NCBI GenBank assembly: GCA_012932295.1 | Contig: JAAONU010000002.1 | Span: forward strand, 34,683,485 to 34,747,484 | DNA from: Cyclina sinensis | Taxonomy: Eukaryota > Mollusca > Bivalvia > Venerida > Veneridae | Reading direction: 5' to 3' | Length of the DNA stretch: 64,000 bases | Shown here: one piece after another, positions 1-12,765 of the stretch | Position numbering within the stretch: the first letter of the stretch is position 1 | Layout: the number at the start of each line of letters is the position of its first letter | The notes under the pieces: generated by a model | What the model saw: the letters and a program-made list of their open reading frames with translations, nothing else | Databases searched by the model: none | Told to the model about the DNA's origin: nothing | Program-made: the position numbers and the translations under genes

Positions 1-189
1 GGTACCTTTTTATCAAATACTTTTCAAAACGTAAGCTAGCCTTACCGAAACGTTAAGCAAAAGCATAATCTTGAAAGGTAATTACGGAATCAAGTACGGG
101 CCACGAAAAGTATCATGTTTGACAAGCAGGATTTTAAAAAAATCTTTTGGGGACATATATACAAGAGAAAATTTAAAACATAATTAGGA

Positions 190-602
190 AGTATAGGCGA
201 AATGTAACATTTGAATTTTTGCATGTGTCACTTTAATCATTGCAAGACTAAAAATGAATTGTTGCATGTTTCGTGTTAAATTCTCGCGAGGACTTAACTA
301 AAATTTTGCTTGTCTCGCTAAACTTATACAGCGAGGACAATTTATCCGTAGGAGTGTTTTGTCAGACATTACACGTCACCGGTAATGGTGAAAAAGCCGA
401 AGTTTTCAGATATTGACATGCGACAAATAAAGTTATTTTGTCGCCGTCAGAAATGGCGACGGCGACATTTTACCGGTTTAGTTTTTGTCTACATTTTCTC
501 GCGGGGATTTTAGACGAGGCATGCAACATTTTATTGTAAGTCTTGCAAGGATTAAAGTGACACATGCGAATTTCAAATGTTAAATTTTGCCTACATTTTC
601 TC
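190..602. mobile_element. Nested foldback (MITE-like) element
   Basis: The arms at about 190-295 and 500-602 are imperfect reverse complements; both carry the block TGTCACTTTAATC/GATTAAAGTGACA, and cores such as CTCGCGAG/CTCGCGGGG are shared. Inside lie further nested pairs: ACCGGTAA at 378-385 with TTACCGGT at 470-477, GCGACAAA at 420-427 with TTTGTCGC at 437-444, and GTCGCCGTC at 440-448 with GACGGCGAC at 458-466. The last two stems overlap and would compete. No reading frame is present. This architecture is usual for non-autonomous foldback or MITE elements. I could not fix a target-site duplication, so the ends are approximate. Confidence 0.65.
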
Positions 603-2849
603 GCGAGGGTAAAGATTTTTGCTAATATATATCTTCACCTGAAAGGGCAAGACGAAGAAGTTTTCAAAACAGGCGATATTATACGTGGTCTTAACGAGAT
701 CCCGTAGGTTAAAGTGTTTGTGTTGTAGACTAAATAAATGTTTTTCATATAAGTCACAATTTTTATTCCTTCTACTGGCAGATATCGTTTTATTTATCAT
801 TATATCATTCTCAAAATCTTACTTATAACAAGTGTTTTCTTTTTTGGAAAAAATACAATATCTTACTCATAAATATATTTTTAAGTTACATTTAGAGAAG
901 AACGAAACACTTTATACTTCAGATAATACCCTCATAATATTGACGACTGAACATTGGTTGCGTAGCACTTTATTTTGATTGATCCTTCTGCCACCTGCTG
1001 ATGCAAAGACAAAAATTCAGTAAATTGATGCATTTGTCCCCTGCATTCTCACCACGCAACACAGCAGAGCGTCATTGCAGAATTCATCCATCGAGTCCGA
1101 AGCATTTACAACGTAAACAATACCCATGCAGTTTGCTTAAAAGGACAAATAAGACTAAACAAATACGTTAAAATACACCGACATTTATTTGCTTCAAGTA
1201 ACAGCTTTCAATAATGTTTACACTTGAATTAAACGAGCAATTATCTATTCACTTAGATTCTTCTTACACGATCTCATTACAAGATCATTTGCTCTATTCC
1301 ATTGACAAGACGTAAACATAACACGCAATGTCAATAGTATCCTTAGTAAAAAGTTTGACTTATCTCTAATTAAAACTTTTTCAAAGCACGCGAGAAGCAC
1401 ATTCATTATATTCATTGTCCTGCACGAAACGGCACCATTAAGTACTGACTGGTTAAATTAATTCTAAATCTATACCAAGGCACGAGCACTTACGGAAAAC
1501 TTGCTGAAAAAAATACTACACAATGTTATGCTCCTGACAAATAACCATCTTGTTATAGCTGTTTTTTATGCATCAACTTTATAAGAAACATGTGTAGATT
1601 GTCATAAAGTAAAGTCGGAATTATGTGTCTCTGTATACATGGTGTGTCGCAAAACTTGCTTCTAAGGTTGTACAAATGAACATCCTGGGTATGTTGATGG
1701 TGGTCAAATAACACATTTTTGTTGGGTTATTTGTAACTAAAATTATGGACCTTTGTATATTGTAGTATTTGAGGTATTTTGAAAATCTTATTAGTCCTAG
1801 TTTTTATACGTCTTCTAATAAATATTCTTCAGATGTATTAAGATTAACAACCTTTTTACGTGTAGATGGTCATAAAGGAAAGAAATTCTACTGGAAAAAA
1901 TAAGATATTAATGTTTTATAAGTGTTTTGCCGATAGGGGGTATAAAAGAATGTGTTAAGTTCATGAAGTTTGCGACTTCTTATTCAGTTTCAGTAAATAC
2001 TTTTTTACTACAATTATTGTCCTTTGTTTCTTATACCTCATGCTCTTGAAATCACAGCAAAGTCGTGAAATTCGTATACTGAGGAAACATTTTTAGTTTC
2101 TTTTATTTCCTCCTATACATGTATATATGATTGTATGCAATGTCGTCTGATGTTCCTATCCATCGCTTCAGATACGGTGCTGGCATATTCATTATTCAGT
2201 TTCCTTCCCCTAAGTGGTAGTCATCTACTGGCGGATCAAAGTAAGATAAGAGGGCTGTAGAAGCAGTGCTGTAAATGTATGTCCAACTTGGTCCGAAAGT
2301 TCTGCATTCATCCCGATTTACGTTATTTAACGATTTGTCAGATGTATGCAGTTATTTTGCATGTAGTATGCATGGCCATCACAAATCGGCTTCAATATAG
2401 TAATCGCTTGGCGCGGTAGTTAGAAATATTGTATCCCTACTCTCAAGTTTAAAAAGATAATTGTGAAACGTGACAATAAACACCAGAATAGAATGGACTT
2501 ACTTTATCAAGGCTAAGTTATTGTGTCATCTCTTTGTTTATATTTTATCCCCTCGTAGCTACTTTCATCTAAAAATAACAGGTCCTCACTAGACATCTCA
2601 TAAACATATCAATCACATATTCCGGAAAGAATTTTAACAGCCACGTTATGATAAATTGAACGAAAGTTTAGCACTTAGTACTTAACTATTTCTCAGACCT
2701 CCATAGATCCGACAAAAGGACGGTTGACACGCACTTAAACATCTCAATTTTCGCACAAACAGAAATATTTATCCGGAGAGGTGAATAATTCACTTCCTAC
2801 ATGGGTAAGAAGAAACATGTGCAGGGACCGTAGGCTTAAACATAACTTG
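603..2849. other. AT-rich sequence, no gene seen
   Basis: No frame with protein-like composition, no RNA gene and no clear tandem repeat was found. The minus-strand frame at 591-800 begins inside the foldback arm and encodes AT-driven, low-information peptide, so I do not call it. Confidence 0.6.
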
Positions 2850-4830
2850 TGATCATTGATTAAAAAAGAAAAAAATCCGAATGAAGCGAAAACGACTCTG
2901 CTCAAGGGGTAGGACCTAAATCATGTAGCTCGGTGCTTTAAGCGAGAAAAACGTGTAGTCTATGACTTATGTCGTCAGGTTTCGCGTAAATATTTAGGAA
3001 TTTGGATAAATTATCAACAGCTATGGGGATGTTCTTGGAATATTTGTATAAAGTATACGACTAGTACCTAGCCATATATGTATTCTAACTGTAACTGCTA
3101 TTTGACAGAAGAAGAAATGTGTTACAAAAAAGTTATTGATGGGATGCCAACAAAGGTGTCCCATTTTTTGTGTGAATCTGCAATATTTTGCTTCGTTTTT
3201 TCAGCTTGACCAACAATTTTGCGCCATTAAAATGGTATTTTAAGTAAACGGGAACAGAATTAAACATTTACAACCAGTTAGGAACATACATAATGCATCA
3301 ATGCTCGATTTGTTTAACTTGAAGACAATAAATGTGTAGTTTTAGTCACTTTAAGGCCATATTGTGTAACCTCGGTTCTGTCATAACTACATACTGGTAT
3401 TCTAATACATAAAATATCTTTCTGTCACTAGCATATTGGTTAAATTTAACCCTTATTTTGTACTATAATCATACTCAAAACCAGTGTTTGTCCAATTTAA
3501 AGGCATTACATTAACTACACATGGTGATTTTATAAAGTGAAAGCAATCAAATGTCTTTTGATACAACCGAAGTTAACGTTCAATGTATGTATTCGTTCAA
3601 GATTGTTTTACAGACAGCTAAATAAATGTTAACAATAAACAATTCTTACAGCTATGAGTTGAAGCAATAATTTAATATCATAATCAGATTTTGTTTGATT
3701 TCCAGCGAGAATTAAAAGTTTAAAAAGATTAGAATATTTTAGCACAAATTCACCTTGGAATTGTAGATGCCAGAATGATAAACTCTATACACTGTGACTT
3801 GGGGCAACAGCTCATAATAAAATATCATAGCAAAATAGCATTATGACATATACTTACAATCTATTCATACATATCATACATGAGAAGTAAATAGATCCTC
3901 CAAAGATAACTTACATTTTTTTTTACAAATACAGAATTAAATCTCAGATGTATGGAGATAAGGGAGGTTAGAAAGTCCTTTTTGATTTCATAAATATAAT
4001 GTTTGCATGTATGTAATATCTACAAAAGTGTCAATTTTGATTTTTTAAAATAAAATCTGTAGACTTGTGGTCAAGTCATAACCTTTCATATTTTAAAATT
4101 TACTTGTTATATTGTATTTGTATCTGACAATGAAAAGCACCACATACGTGTAACCTTCTAGCCTTAAAATCTCAAGTGTTCAAATTCATAATCATCTTAG
4201 CTTAAAAGAAGGAAATACTTTTGGGTTTTTTTATCAGAAACATAAAGTTAAATATACAAACAGAACTCTTTGTAAAAAATTTCAACATGCTTAACTTTAA
4301 CATCAATAAAGAACCGAGGTTACACAATATGGTCTTAAAGTGACCCAAACAACACGTTTATTGTCTTCAAGTTAAACAAATCGAACATAGATGCATTATG
4401 TATGTTCCTAACTGGTTGTAAATGTTTAATTCTGTTCCTGTTTACTTAAAATATCATTTTAATGGCGCAAAATTGTTGGTCAAGCTGAAAAAACGAAGCA
4501 AAATATTGCAGATTCACACAAAAAATGGGACACCTTTGTTGGAATCCCATCAATAACTTTTTTGTAACACATTTCTTCCTCTGTCAAATAGCAGCTACAG
4601 TTAGAATACATATATGGCTAGGTACTAGTCGTATACATTATACAAATATTCCAAGAACATCCCCATAGCTGTTGATAATTTATCCAAATTCCTAAATATT
4701 TACGCGAAAACTGACGACATTAGTCATAGACTACACGTTTTTCTCGCTTAAAGCACCGAGCTACATGATTTAGGTCCTACCCCTTGCTGCTCATCGTCAA
4801 AATTTTACCTGCAATTTTTATCAATGACTC
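2850..4830. mobile_element. Long inverted-repeat element, arms about 0.5 kb
   Basis: The left arm (about 2850-3380) is repeated in reverse complement at about 4308-4830 with only scattered substitutions by eye. Shared blocks include the pair CTCGGTTCT/AGAACCGAG at the inner ends, AACTTGAAGACAATAAA with its complement, and AGCGAGAAAAACGTGTAG near the outer ends. The outer 40 bp are more diverged. The 930-bp loop between the arms is AT-rich and non-coding. It is probably a non-autonomous DNA transposon with long TIRs or two head-to-head insertions; the sequence alone does not decide. The pair could form a hairpin or, if transcribed, a long double-stranded RNA. Confidence 0.75.
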
Positions 4831-5439
4831 ACTTTTCCGGTTGCAAATGCAAACAGATTTTGCCATGAACACAAATGATAGTGTCACACATAATATAAAG
4901 TGTCTTTTCTAAGTTATCGCTGACAAGAAGTGGGAGAATACTTACCTTGCTAGTTCTTTTTTCTATTCGAAAATAAAATCTGACAAGCATATTTTTAGAA
5001 CTGATAAAGCAATTGTCAATTGTGAAACAATTTTATTGGTTTTTGTAGTCCAAATATTTGTAACAAAGACGAAAAAGTCAAGATTCTGCAATATAATTCA
5101 TGGTTATGTACAGCTTCATATCGATAAGTTTGCATGAGCTTGAGGTTTGAATGCTGCTTTTCTACTCTAATTTTCTCATTTCATTAAGATGTTGACTTAT
5201 TCGTAAGATAAACGTTTCTGTAATGAGTATTTGCAGAGAAAACATAAGCACAAGTGGCTCAATTATTACGCTCGCAGCGATTGAAAAAATATCGGTATAC
5301 AACCATGTACCTATGTAACTCCGGAAGGGAAACGGAATGTAGGTCTATTTTCTCTCAGTGTCCGTTTCCATTCAAAAATGATGGTACGTGACAGTATTTG
5401 TGTCTAAAGCACTTTATTTTCATGTCCTATCTGTCAGTC

Positions 5440-5835
5440 AGTCCGTCTTTTCATGGACACTGAGTTGTAGATAGTGTATACTTGATTCCGTTCATGTCGT
5501 ACGTTCGTCTATTGATAGACACTAACTTGTTGATAGTGTATACTTGATTCAGTTCATGTCGTACGTTCGTCTATTGATAGACACTAACTTGTTGATAGTG
5601 TATACTTGATTCAGTTCATGTCGTACGTTCGTCTATTGATAGACACTAACTTGTTGATAGTGTATACTTGATTCAGTTCATGTCGTACGTTCGTCTATTG
5701 ATAGACACTAACTTGTTGATAGTGTATACTTGATTCAGTTCATGTCGTACGTTCGTCTATTGATGGACACTTATTTGTGGATAGTGTATATTTGATTCAG
5801 TTCATGCCGTACGACCGGGTTTTGATGGACACTAA
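5440..5835. repeat. 62-bp tandem repeat, about 6.4 units
   Basis: The block ACTAACTTGTTGATAGTG recurs at 5521, 5583, 5645 and 5707, giving an exact 62-bp period. The central units are nearly identical, while the first (from about 5440) and last (to about 5835) carry several substitutions, as expected when an array is homogenised from its centre. The plus-strand open frame at 5777-6070 starts inside the last unit and is not considered a gene. Confidence 0.9.
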
Positions 5836-6727
5836 CTCGTATATCAAGAAAGCTGGATCCTGCGAAAACTCAAAAAGTTTTGAAGGTCTTTTTATGTACT
5901 TAATTCCCTTTGTCGATATAGATTGGTATAACATTATGCATACAAAAGTAAGATTTGCACTTTATTTGGTTATTTGCCCGCCTGATAGTTGGTACAAAAC
6001 CTATGCATTTTTTTCGAAAAGGCAGAGTATGGGTGGTATTCCTTTGCCTTTGTCTGCTACACTTGATTAATAAAGTTTAACGATAAATCTTCAGAGAAAT
6101 ACTAAAAACACATCATACGGTGCCAATAAAATTCCTGAATCTGATTAGGACAATGGACATATCAGAAGCAGGAAGTGATAACAAAATTACTGATTACCAA
6201 TTGCTGCCTAGTATTTGCATTGACACCATTCCAACGCGGATAATGTTTCCCTTTTTACATTATTTAGAACAACTTGACGAATGGCAAATGCGCTTTCCTT
6301 CAAAATAGACGGTTTAACTCATCATATTTGCATAAAGCAATGTAAAATAAATTTGATACTTTGTTAGTAGTTTATTATAATTAATATGTTGATTTTCATA
6401 ATCCTGTTGTAGAAGACATTTGTTTGATTTCAGTAGATATTGAATCTAGTCTCAAAATGATACAACTGAACTGAACTGTTTCATGCGCTCGTAAAAATGT
6501 CAAATTGTTATAACTTTGAGATAAGATATATTCAATATCCACAGAAAGCCGACATATTCTCTTTATGTGTTATGTTATGATTATATACAGGAACAATTTA
6601 TTAATCTACTAAATTGTAGGAATACCAAAGCAGTGTTAATTTCAAACAACAATCTGCCCTTTTTTCTTTCAATTCCAATACTGTATATATAGTAAAACAA
6701 CAGTCGAATAGAGGTCCAAATTTGTCG
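5836..6727. other. No gene seen
   Basis: Two short plus-strand frames (5777-6070 and 6120-6308) read through AT-rich sequence with no recognisable motif, signal peptide or domain. No repeat stands out. Confidence 0.5.
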
Positions 6728-6960
6728 GATTAGATGGTCATGGGCAGGAACTCTGCTGACGTCTGACGATAAGGAGCAATGGTCGTGGAGTTAGAGCGCC
6801 GATAGGGAGATCGCTGGTTCGGATCTCACCAGGGGTGACAGTCTACAGAGACTTTCCGCATTGAATTTCCTCAATTCTTAATTTTAGAGTACTAGTTTGA
6901 AGCTAGGAAGCAGTCATCGAAGGAATTCATATAAATTGCCTAAACTTGCTTCCCAACGGT
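6728..6960 (+). mobile_element. tRNA-derived SINE
   Basis: A tRNA-like head at about 6781-6835 contains an A-box-like segment (GTGGAGTTAGAGCGCC) and a B-box-like segment (GGTTCGGATCTC, one or two changes from GGTTCGANTCC) in tRNA spacing. It is followed by an unrelated AT-rich body ending near 6960. The head lacks a convincing acceptor stem, so this is not a functional tRNA gene. Internal Pol III promoters of this type are the hallmark of SINEs, which depend on LINE enzymes for movement. Exact ends are inferred. Confidence 0.65.
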
Positions 6961-8388
6961 TTTGAAATATATATACGTCTAAACTAGACTGTGGTTTCGC
7001 CTAATCACCATACTAACAAAGCTTTATGTAGAAAAGATGAATATAGAATTGCTGTATTAATACAGAAAAATATCGACCTATATAAATAAATACGTTTTGA
7101 CTCTGTCCGTTTGTTTGTTGTTTCCGAGAGAAACAAACAAGCACATTTAAAGGGGTCAGCACTTACCGCCTTGTTTTATGCTTATAATAGTTTTGCAATG
7201 ATCCCTCAGTGAATTTTTGTGTTACATTTCAATTTGATTGTCAAAATTCGATGTGTTGTCTAACACCGCTGCTCTTTTGACGTATTATTTTGTCTGTATG
7301 CCTGAAGGCCTTACAACTAAATTTTTTTATCTAAGACGACACTACCGCACTATGACACAACGGGGTGAACTAGAGTTAAGCAAAATGTATTTTTAAAGTA
7401 TTTTGGTTCTGATATAATAGTGTTAAGTCCCATAGATCATATCTGTGATCAATAGATTTACGTTTTTATTCAAAGATTAAAATGCAAGATCTACGCTTGT
7501 GCTCTAAAAGAGTACTTTAATAATATTGTTGTAAAGTTGAACACGTGCACAGCAAAAACTTAAATTGCCTTAACAATAAATTCCTTTTTATGTTGAAAAT
7601 AATGACCAGAATGACTTTAATATCATTTAAATTGCTATTCATTATTGTCACATTATTCTGTTATTGGGGCCTGCCAGTAATTAATTGACACATAGGGACT
7701 GGTGCGATAAATCTTGCACAGATTTGTCCTGGAGTGATTTTTTGACAGAAAGATATTTTGCTTCAAGAAGACCAGTTACAGACTATGAAGTTACACTGAT
7801 TGTTTTCTGCCTTTGACCTTTATATTCTAAGGAGTTTCATTGCGCGGCCCATCAGGGCCGTGTATACTGTTATGGGTTTAGAAATGTGCTATGGCGGTAT
7901 ATGACATGATTTTATTTCCTTTCGATCAACTATTATTTGACGATTCTGAGCCCATTGCTTATGGGCTTCGCACAAAATGTATAAGCAGAAGTTGTGCTGT
8001 GAAAAAAGGAATGATAACAGGCAAAGTAGCAAAGCCATTGCTTTTTTAAGATCTAAAGTATTATATTTTTCTCAACACTTCGAATCCGAAATGTCCTTTA
8101 GGACAACATATGGTTACTGGCAAGTACTGATATTTTCGGATATAAAACATTTTAGTTCTTTCCATTAAATGGCTAGCACAAACTTATAGACAAAATGCAG
8201 AAAATGTCATGGTATCTGTATCTGTAGACAAATCGTATGAAAATACGAATAATAACGGCTAAAACACTAACGTAAGAGGTCTGTATAGAATTGTGTGTAT
8301 TATGTTTTTGCACTATTGGTCGGAAGTGAAATGTCCCTTCGGTCGATAATCCGGGAACATTTTTTGACCGTGCTCGATTCGCTGTCTA
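6961..8388. other. No gene seen
   Basis: AT-rich sequence. The plus-strand frame at 7977-8168 (63 codons) has no recognisable feature. No RNA gene or tandem array was noticed. Confidence 0.5.
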
Positions 8389-8409
8389 GAACATGTTCCG
8401 CACATGTTC
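8389..8409. promoter_or_regulatory. p53-family-like response element (sequence match only)
   Basis: GAACATGTTC at 8389-8398 fits the half-site RRRCWWGYYY fully. After a 1-bp spacer, GCACATGTTC at 8400-8409 fits nine of ten positions. Two half-sites with a short spacer is the arrangement p53/p63/p73 proteins bind, and molluscs have a p53-family gene. No gene lies nearby in this window, so function is unproven and chance is possible. Confidence 0.25.
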
Positions 8410-8679
8410 CAGAACACCTATGAATGGAATGACATGGAACAGGAAGAAGCATTTTTATAAGTTGAATGGTTATCCAGTCGATTATTTATTAGAAAATAGC
8501 ATAATGATGATAAACCTACAATTGTGTCGCAAAGCTTGAGCATAAGTTTCAAAGACGGTATTGCACTTCTGGCATGTGGCATATCTGCGATATTCGTTTA
8601 ACGTGTATTTTCAATGTATTGTGTTTTAAATGTCGTGTTTATTGTAATATGTACTAAAGATTTATTGCAATTAAATCTA

Positions 8680-9170
8680 CAGGGTCGAATCATTGGAAAA
8701 CCTTACTTACACTCTTGACATATTTTTCACCCAAACTTAATGAAACTGGTCAGAATGTTTACGTTGATGAAATCTTTAAAGAGTTCATAACTCAGTCACA
8801 TCAGAACAAAATCTAGGAAACAGGTCAAATGATAATAAAACAATATTTACACCCTTAAGGCTACATTTCTGACCCAATCTTTATGAAACTTGATCAGAAT
8901 TTTTGCCTTGATCAAATCTTTGTTGAATTCGTAACTGGCTCAAATGGGGTCAAAAACTAGGTCATATGGTCAGATCATAGGAAAACCTTGTTTACACTCT
9001 TGAAGTCACATTTTTAACAATTCTCTATAAAACATGGTCAGCATCTTTACCTTCATGAAATCTTTGATAATTTCGTAACTGTCACATGGGGTCATCGGTC
9101 ACTACGTCAAATAAAAAAACTCCTAGCATATGCTCAAGTGGGCCAACGAAGACCATTTGGTCCTCTTGTT
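8680..9170 (+). repeat. Degenerate bivalve interspersed repeat
   Basis: Three diverged units of about 140 bp repeat the phrases 'AATCATTGGAAAACCTT', 'ACACTCTTGA', 'AATTTATGAAAC.TGGTCAGAAT' and 'GGGTCAAAAACTAGGTCA'. The block ends in a segment close to 'GGGCCAACGAAGACCATTTGGTCCTCTTGTT', which resembles the common terminus of this family. Similar blocks lie at 23.56-24.97 kb and 61.76-62.75 kb. I recognise the style from bivalve genomes but cannot assign a named family. The frame at 9086-9280 is inside it and is not a gene. Confidence 0.7.
8959..8972 (+). promoter_or_regulatory. DR2-like nuclear-receptor half-site pair
   Basis: AGGTCA, a 2-bp spacer and TGGTCA form a near-consensus direct repeat with 2-bp spacing. 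It is part of the repeat unit itself and recurs in the 23.9 and 24.4 kb copies, so it comes from the repeat family rather than a local gene. Confidence 0.3.
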
Positions 9171-10870
9171 TCGGTGTTGGTGTCAGTTCAAAGACACATT
9201 TTGAAACAGATCTTATAATTTTAGCACATTTCCTGTCCTGCTCAAAACATATCCAAATGATTAAATCATCTCATGTGTAACACAGTCACATAACACCACC
9301 CATTCTGCAGGATGCTGTACATACATCAGTTTGCCAATGTTTTCTGTCATGCGGTAATGTTTCCGTATTAAGATCAGTACAGTTTCTGCTTTTCATAGTT
9401 CTCAATATTATCTTTGCCTTATCATGAAGGCTTTCTCGGCGTTCAGTATGTTCCGTTGCTTTCAAAATAGACAGCAGGAATATCTTCCTCCTTAAAAAAT
9501 AATGGTCTTAAAAGGGGAAGTTTACTGTACTGTCGTGTTTGTCTTTTTATTTCATACCAGATACATGACCTGCATTATTTCCATCATGTCTGCAATGCGC
9601 AGGAACATCCGTTCCAGCTCGTATTCTATGGTATTGTACGTTGAACCACTATTTCACTAAAACATTCGCATCTTTGCAATTTCATATAACAGTAGCTAAC
9701 TGTCAGTGTGCTGCATTCAGGCTCAGCAATGCTTTCAGAATTTTCTGTCATCTAAAACATTATGAAAATGATGCATCTGTATAATACATGCTGTTTACGT
9801 TGTTTTGGCAATAAAAAATTATTTTTTCAGAGACTTCTTCGTATTTACACCTTTTGTCCCTACCACTCATTTTTCGAGGGCCGCGCTCTCCCCTTTGCAG
9901 CATTCATGCAGCAATTTCGTACTTGTACTATATAAACGAAGCTGATGCTTATAAGCGAATGGTATTGTCTTCGAATGTGTTGACATGAAATATATAAGGT
10001 ATGTTAGTGTATACGTACTTCGATGAGGCGTTTCGATTGAAATTGTAGCTCAGTATTGTCTACAAGCAATAATTTGCTGAGACTTGACAACTTACGACAC
10101 ATTTGTCAAGATGGTACTGTGTTAAGATTTGGCTTCTGTATTGTGTTTACATTTATTAATATTATTTATTTACAAGATACCTTTCTAAAATGTTATATCG
10201 CATGTAATTCGAAAATAACTTCTGATCGATTTTCAAAAATATTGACTGAAACTCTTTACTAAGGCATATAACAGCTAACGAAGCACAAATAATGGTGCTA
10301 ACATATTCCTTTTTCGTTTCATTTACATTATTTATTTACAGGATTTTGTGTAACGTATTTTATTGCATGTAATTCAATCCAGCGTATGCAAAAAAAAAAC
10401 ATGATTAGGAAACGGGTAAGGCCACAACATCTGCTAGCATTCTTAGACAGCCTTTCCCTTAACCTAATTAATTATGCTTAAAGTGTTGAACCGCTTTTAT
10501 AGATCTGATATTTTTTAGTTGTTGAACATTTAAGCCTAATTTTAAACTGCATATAAGCGGAAATCTCGCGGAAGGAACGCTTCGTGTAAAACATTTCCTC
10601 TGCAACAATCACATCATTACCTTAATCACCGAGGGATTCCGATTGCTAGAAATTAAATAAAATGGCGGATAAACAGATACAAAACTAGTGTTTCAGTTTA
10701 TACTTCAGTCTTGGATGAAAGGGACTGGTACGATTAAAGTTATTTTATCTTAACGTGATTATTTTTGTTGTAAATTCTGCAAAATATGGGACAAACAAGC
10801 GATAATATGTGCCAAACCGCGTACAGTTGGGCGAATCCGCATAACCAGATGCAGATTTAAGTGAGACGTA
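9171..10870. other. No gene seen
   Basis: AT-rich sequence with several short T- or A-runs, for example the A-run near 10390. The frame at 10056-10262 shows no protein-like signature. Confidence 0.5.
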
Positions 10871-10918
10871 GAAGGTGAACAACTTTAAAATGTCAATCTA
10901 TAAAATCTGTTCACCTTC
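10871..10918. repeat. Short perfect inverted repeat
   Basis: GAAGGTGAACA at 10871-10881 pairs with TGTTCACCTTC at 10908-10918: an 11-bp perfect stem around a 26-bp loop. The word GTGAGAC also occurs just outside on both sides. It may be a small remnant hairpin element. Confidence 0.6.
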
Positions 10919-12739
10919 GGAGGCCAAATAGTGAGACTACATTTCCCTGCAAACATCGGAGTGTTTATATTTGTGCAATAAGTCATATTTCTTTAATATT
11001 ATAATAATGCTCCAATGAAAACCTTAGAAATGAATATAAACAAATGCATGATAAAGAAATAGAAATAGAAAAAGAAATTATTTTAAACATGTAAAATTAT
11101 TTTTTCTTAGAAACGTCAAGTGTCACGGACACAAAATGAAAAATGACAAATTTGTGTAAATTACACACACAAGCTGCGGCGCTTCGACGTCTAGATGACT
11201 GAAAATGTCAAATGTGATGTTAAATTGATACAAGCCCATGCAAGTATTTTCAATTACAGAATTTTCTGCACCATAAATTACGTGCTATTTGGAGTTTAAT
11301 ATAATTTTATTTGCAGCGGCTTGACATTGATTGATTGATTTATTTGCTAGAAGTTGCACGCTTGAAATAAACGAGAAATACTACCTGTGGTATCTTATTA
11401 TCTAAGATCATTTAGGTGATGAAGTATCTGTGAGAACATGGTTTCTGACATGCTGCTGTTGGTATTCGCAGCGTTCATTTAAAAGTTTAACGGATGTCAT
11501 TATTTATGATAGTAAACATGCTTTTGCCGGCCATTATTAGAAGGTATTTAAGCTTTTTACATTGATAAGTTATCACAGGAATTGATAAACTGGGCGTATA
11601 TAAAGTAACAATTAGAGCAAATGAATGGAAAACTGAGCATGCCATTTTTTGGTTGATAACATTTAGGCATCGTTTGCATGAAGAGTGTTCACGTTACCGA
11701 AGAAGATAAATTACTTTAAATCAAAATGTGAACCAGGCTTACTATGAAGAACTCTACGGCAAATTTGTAAAAAGGGATTGGGTAAAACTGTTAATGTAAT
11801 GCAAATGCTTTGCAATGTTTCATGTGTATTGTTAAAACTGAAAAACAAAGTGATGATCTTCTTTAACAAATGCTTGATTATCTTATAAATCCCTTCAAGT
11901 TCGTTCTATTAAATAATCTTGTGTATGTCCAACTTCATATGAATGCAAGTAATAGGGTGTTCGACAACAGAACAAAGAGCTTGATAAAGCATGGAATTGT
12001 AAGATTTCATAAAAATCAGAACTATATTTATTAGAAAAGGAAATTACATACTCATAACAAACAAATTTAATTAACATATTTTCATGTTTTTCTAGTTAAT
12101 GCATTTAACTAGATCTACTTAACCTGTTGAAAGAAAGGCATTTTTACCTGACAATTGGTGGGACAAAAGAAGTCTTGTTGTACGGCATCTGTAAACAACC
12201 TGCAAATGCCATTCTAAGCTCATGCCGCCCTTACGCAGTGCCTACAACAATCGTTTACTGCAAGTTTGTTACAAGTCATGCAGAGTGCATCCAGATAGGA
12301 AAGCCTTTCAGCCAACTAAAGATTTAGCCGATATCCCAGCCCGTATAAACACCTTCTCATGGATCGTCGAATTTAAATGCACGCCCTTGCCGCACAATTT
12401 GTATCTAAGGGCGGAGCGTGTGAGTCATTGATAATAATGATAATAATGACAGTAGTGCTGATGATTATCAATAGATAACATAAATCATTTCTTTTCCTTT
12501 TGAAAAAGTGGTACTCAGGTGAGAAATATCGGGCCGCCATAGCCCTTTTTTTTTATTTCTTGTCAAATTGCACTATAATCAAGAACGTTTTTGGTAAACT
12601 AACTTAATAATTGAAAACATAGTAAGGAATCATTGTCAAATAGTTGCACAAATACATACATGAAACCGGTGAAATATTATGTTTTGATAAAAAAATAAGA
12701 CACAAAAAAACAACAACAAAAAACAAAGAAGCCCTTAAA
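10919..12739. other. No gene seen; one less AT-rich patch
   Basis: The stretch near 12127-12431 is richer in GC than its flanks and carries two overlapping plus-strand frames of 66 and 69 codons. Neither shows a known motif, and two overlapping frames in one patch argue against either. It may be an old repeat fragment. A short GATAAT-type microsatellite lies near 12428-12450 and an A/CAA-rich run near 12690-12730. Confidence 0.5.
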
Positions 12740-12765
12740 AAAGTAGTTAAAAATTTAACTACTTT
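12740..12765. repeat. 26-bp perfect palindrome
   Basis: AAAGTAGTTAAA is followed after 2 bp by its exact complement TTTAACTACTTT, giving a 12-bp stem with almost no loop. It sits between an A-rich and a T-rich run. No associated gene was found. Confidence 0.75.

Noticed and set aside
12127..12431. GC-richer patch with two overlapping plus frames
   Set aside because: Neither frame has a motif; more likely an old repeat fragment.
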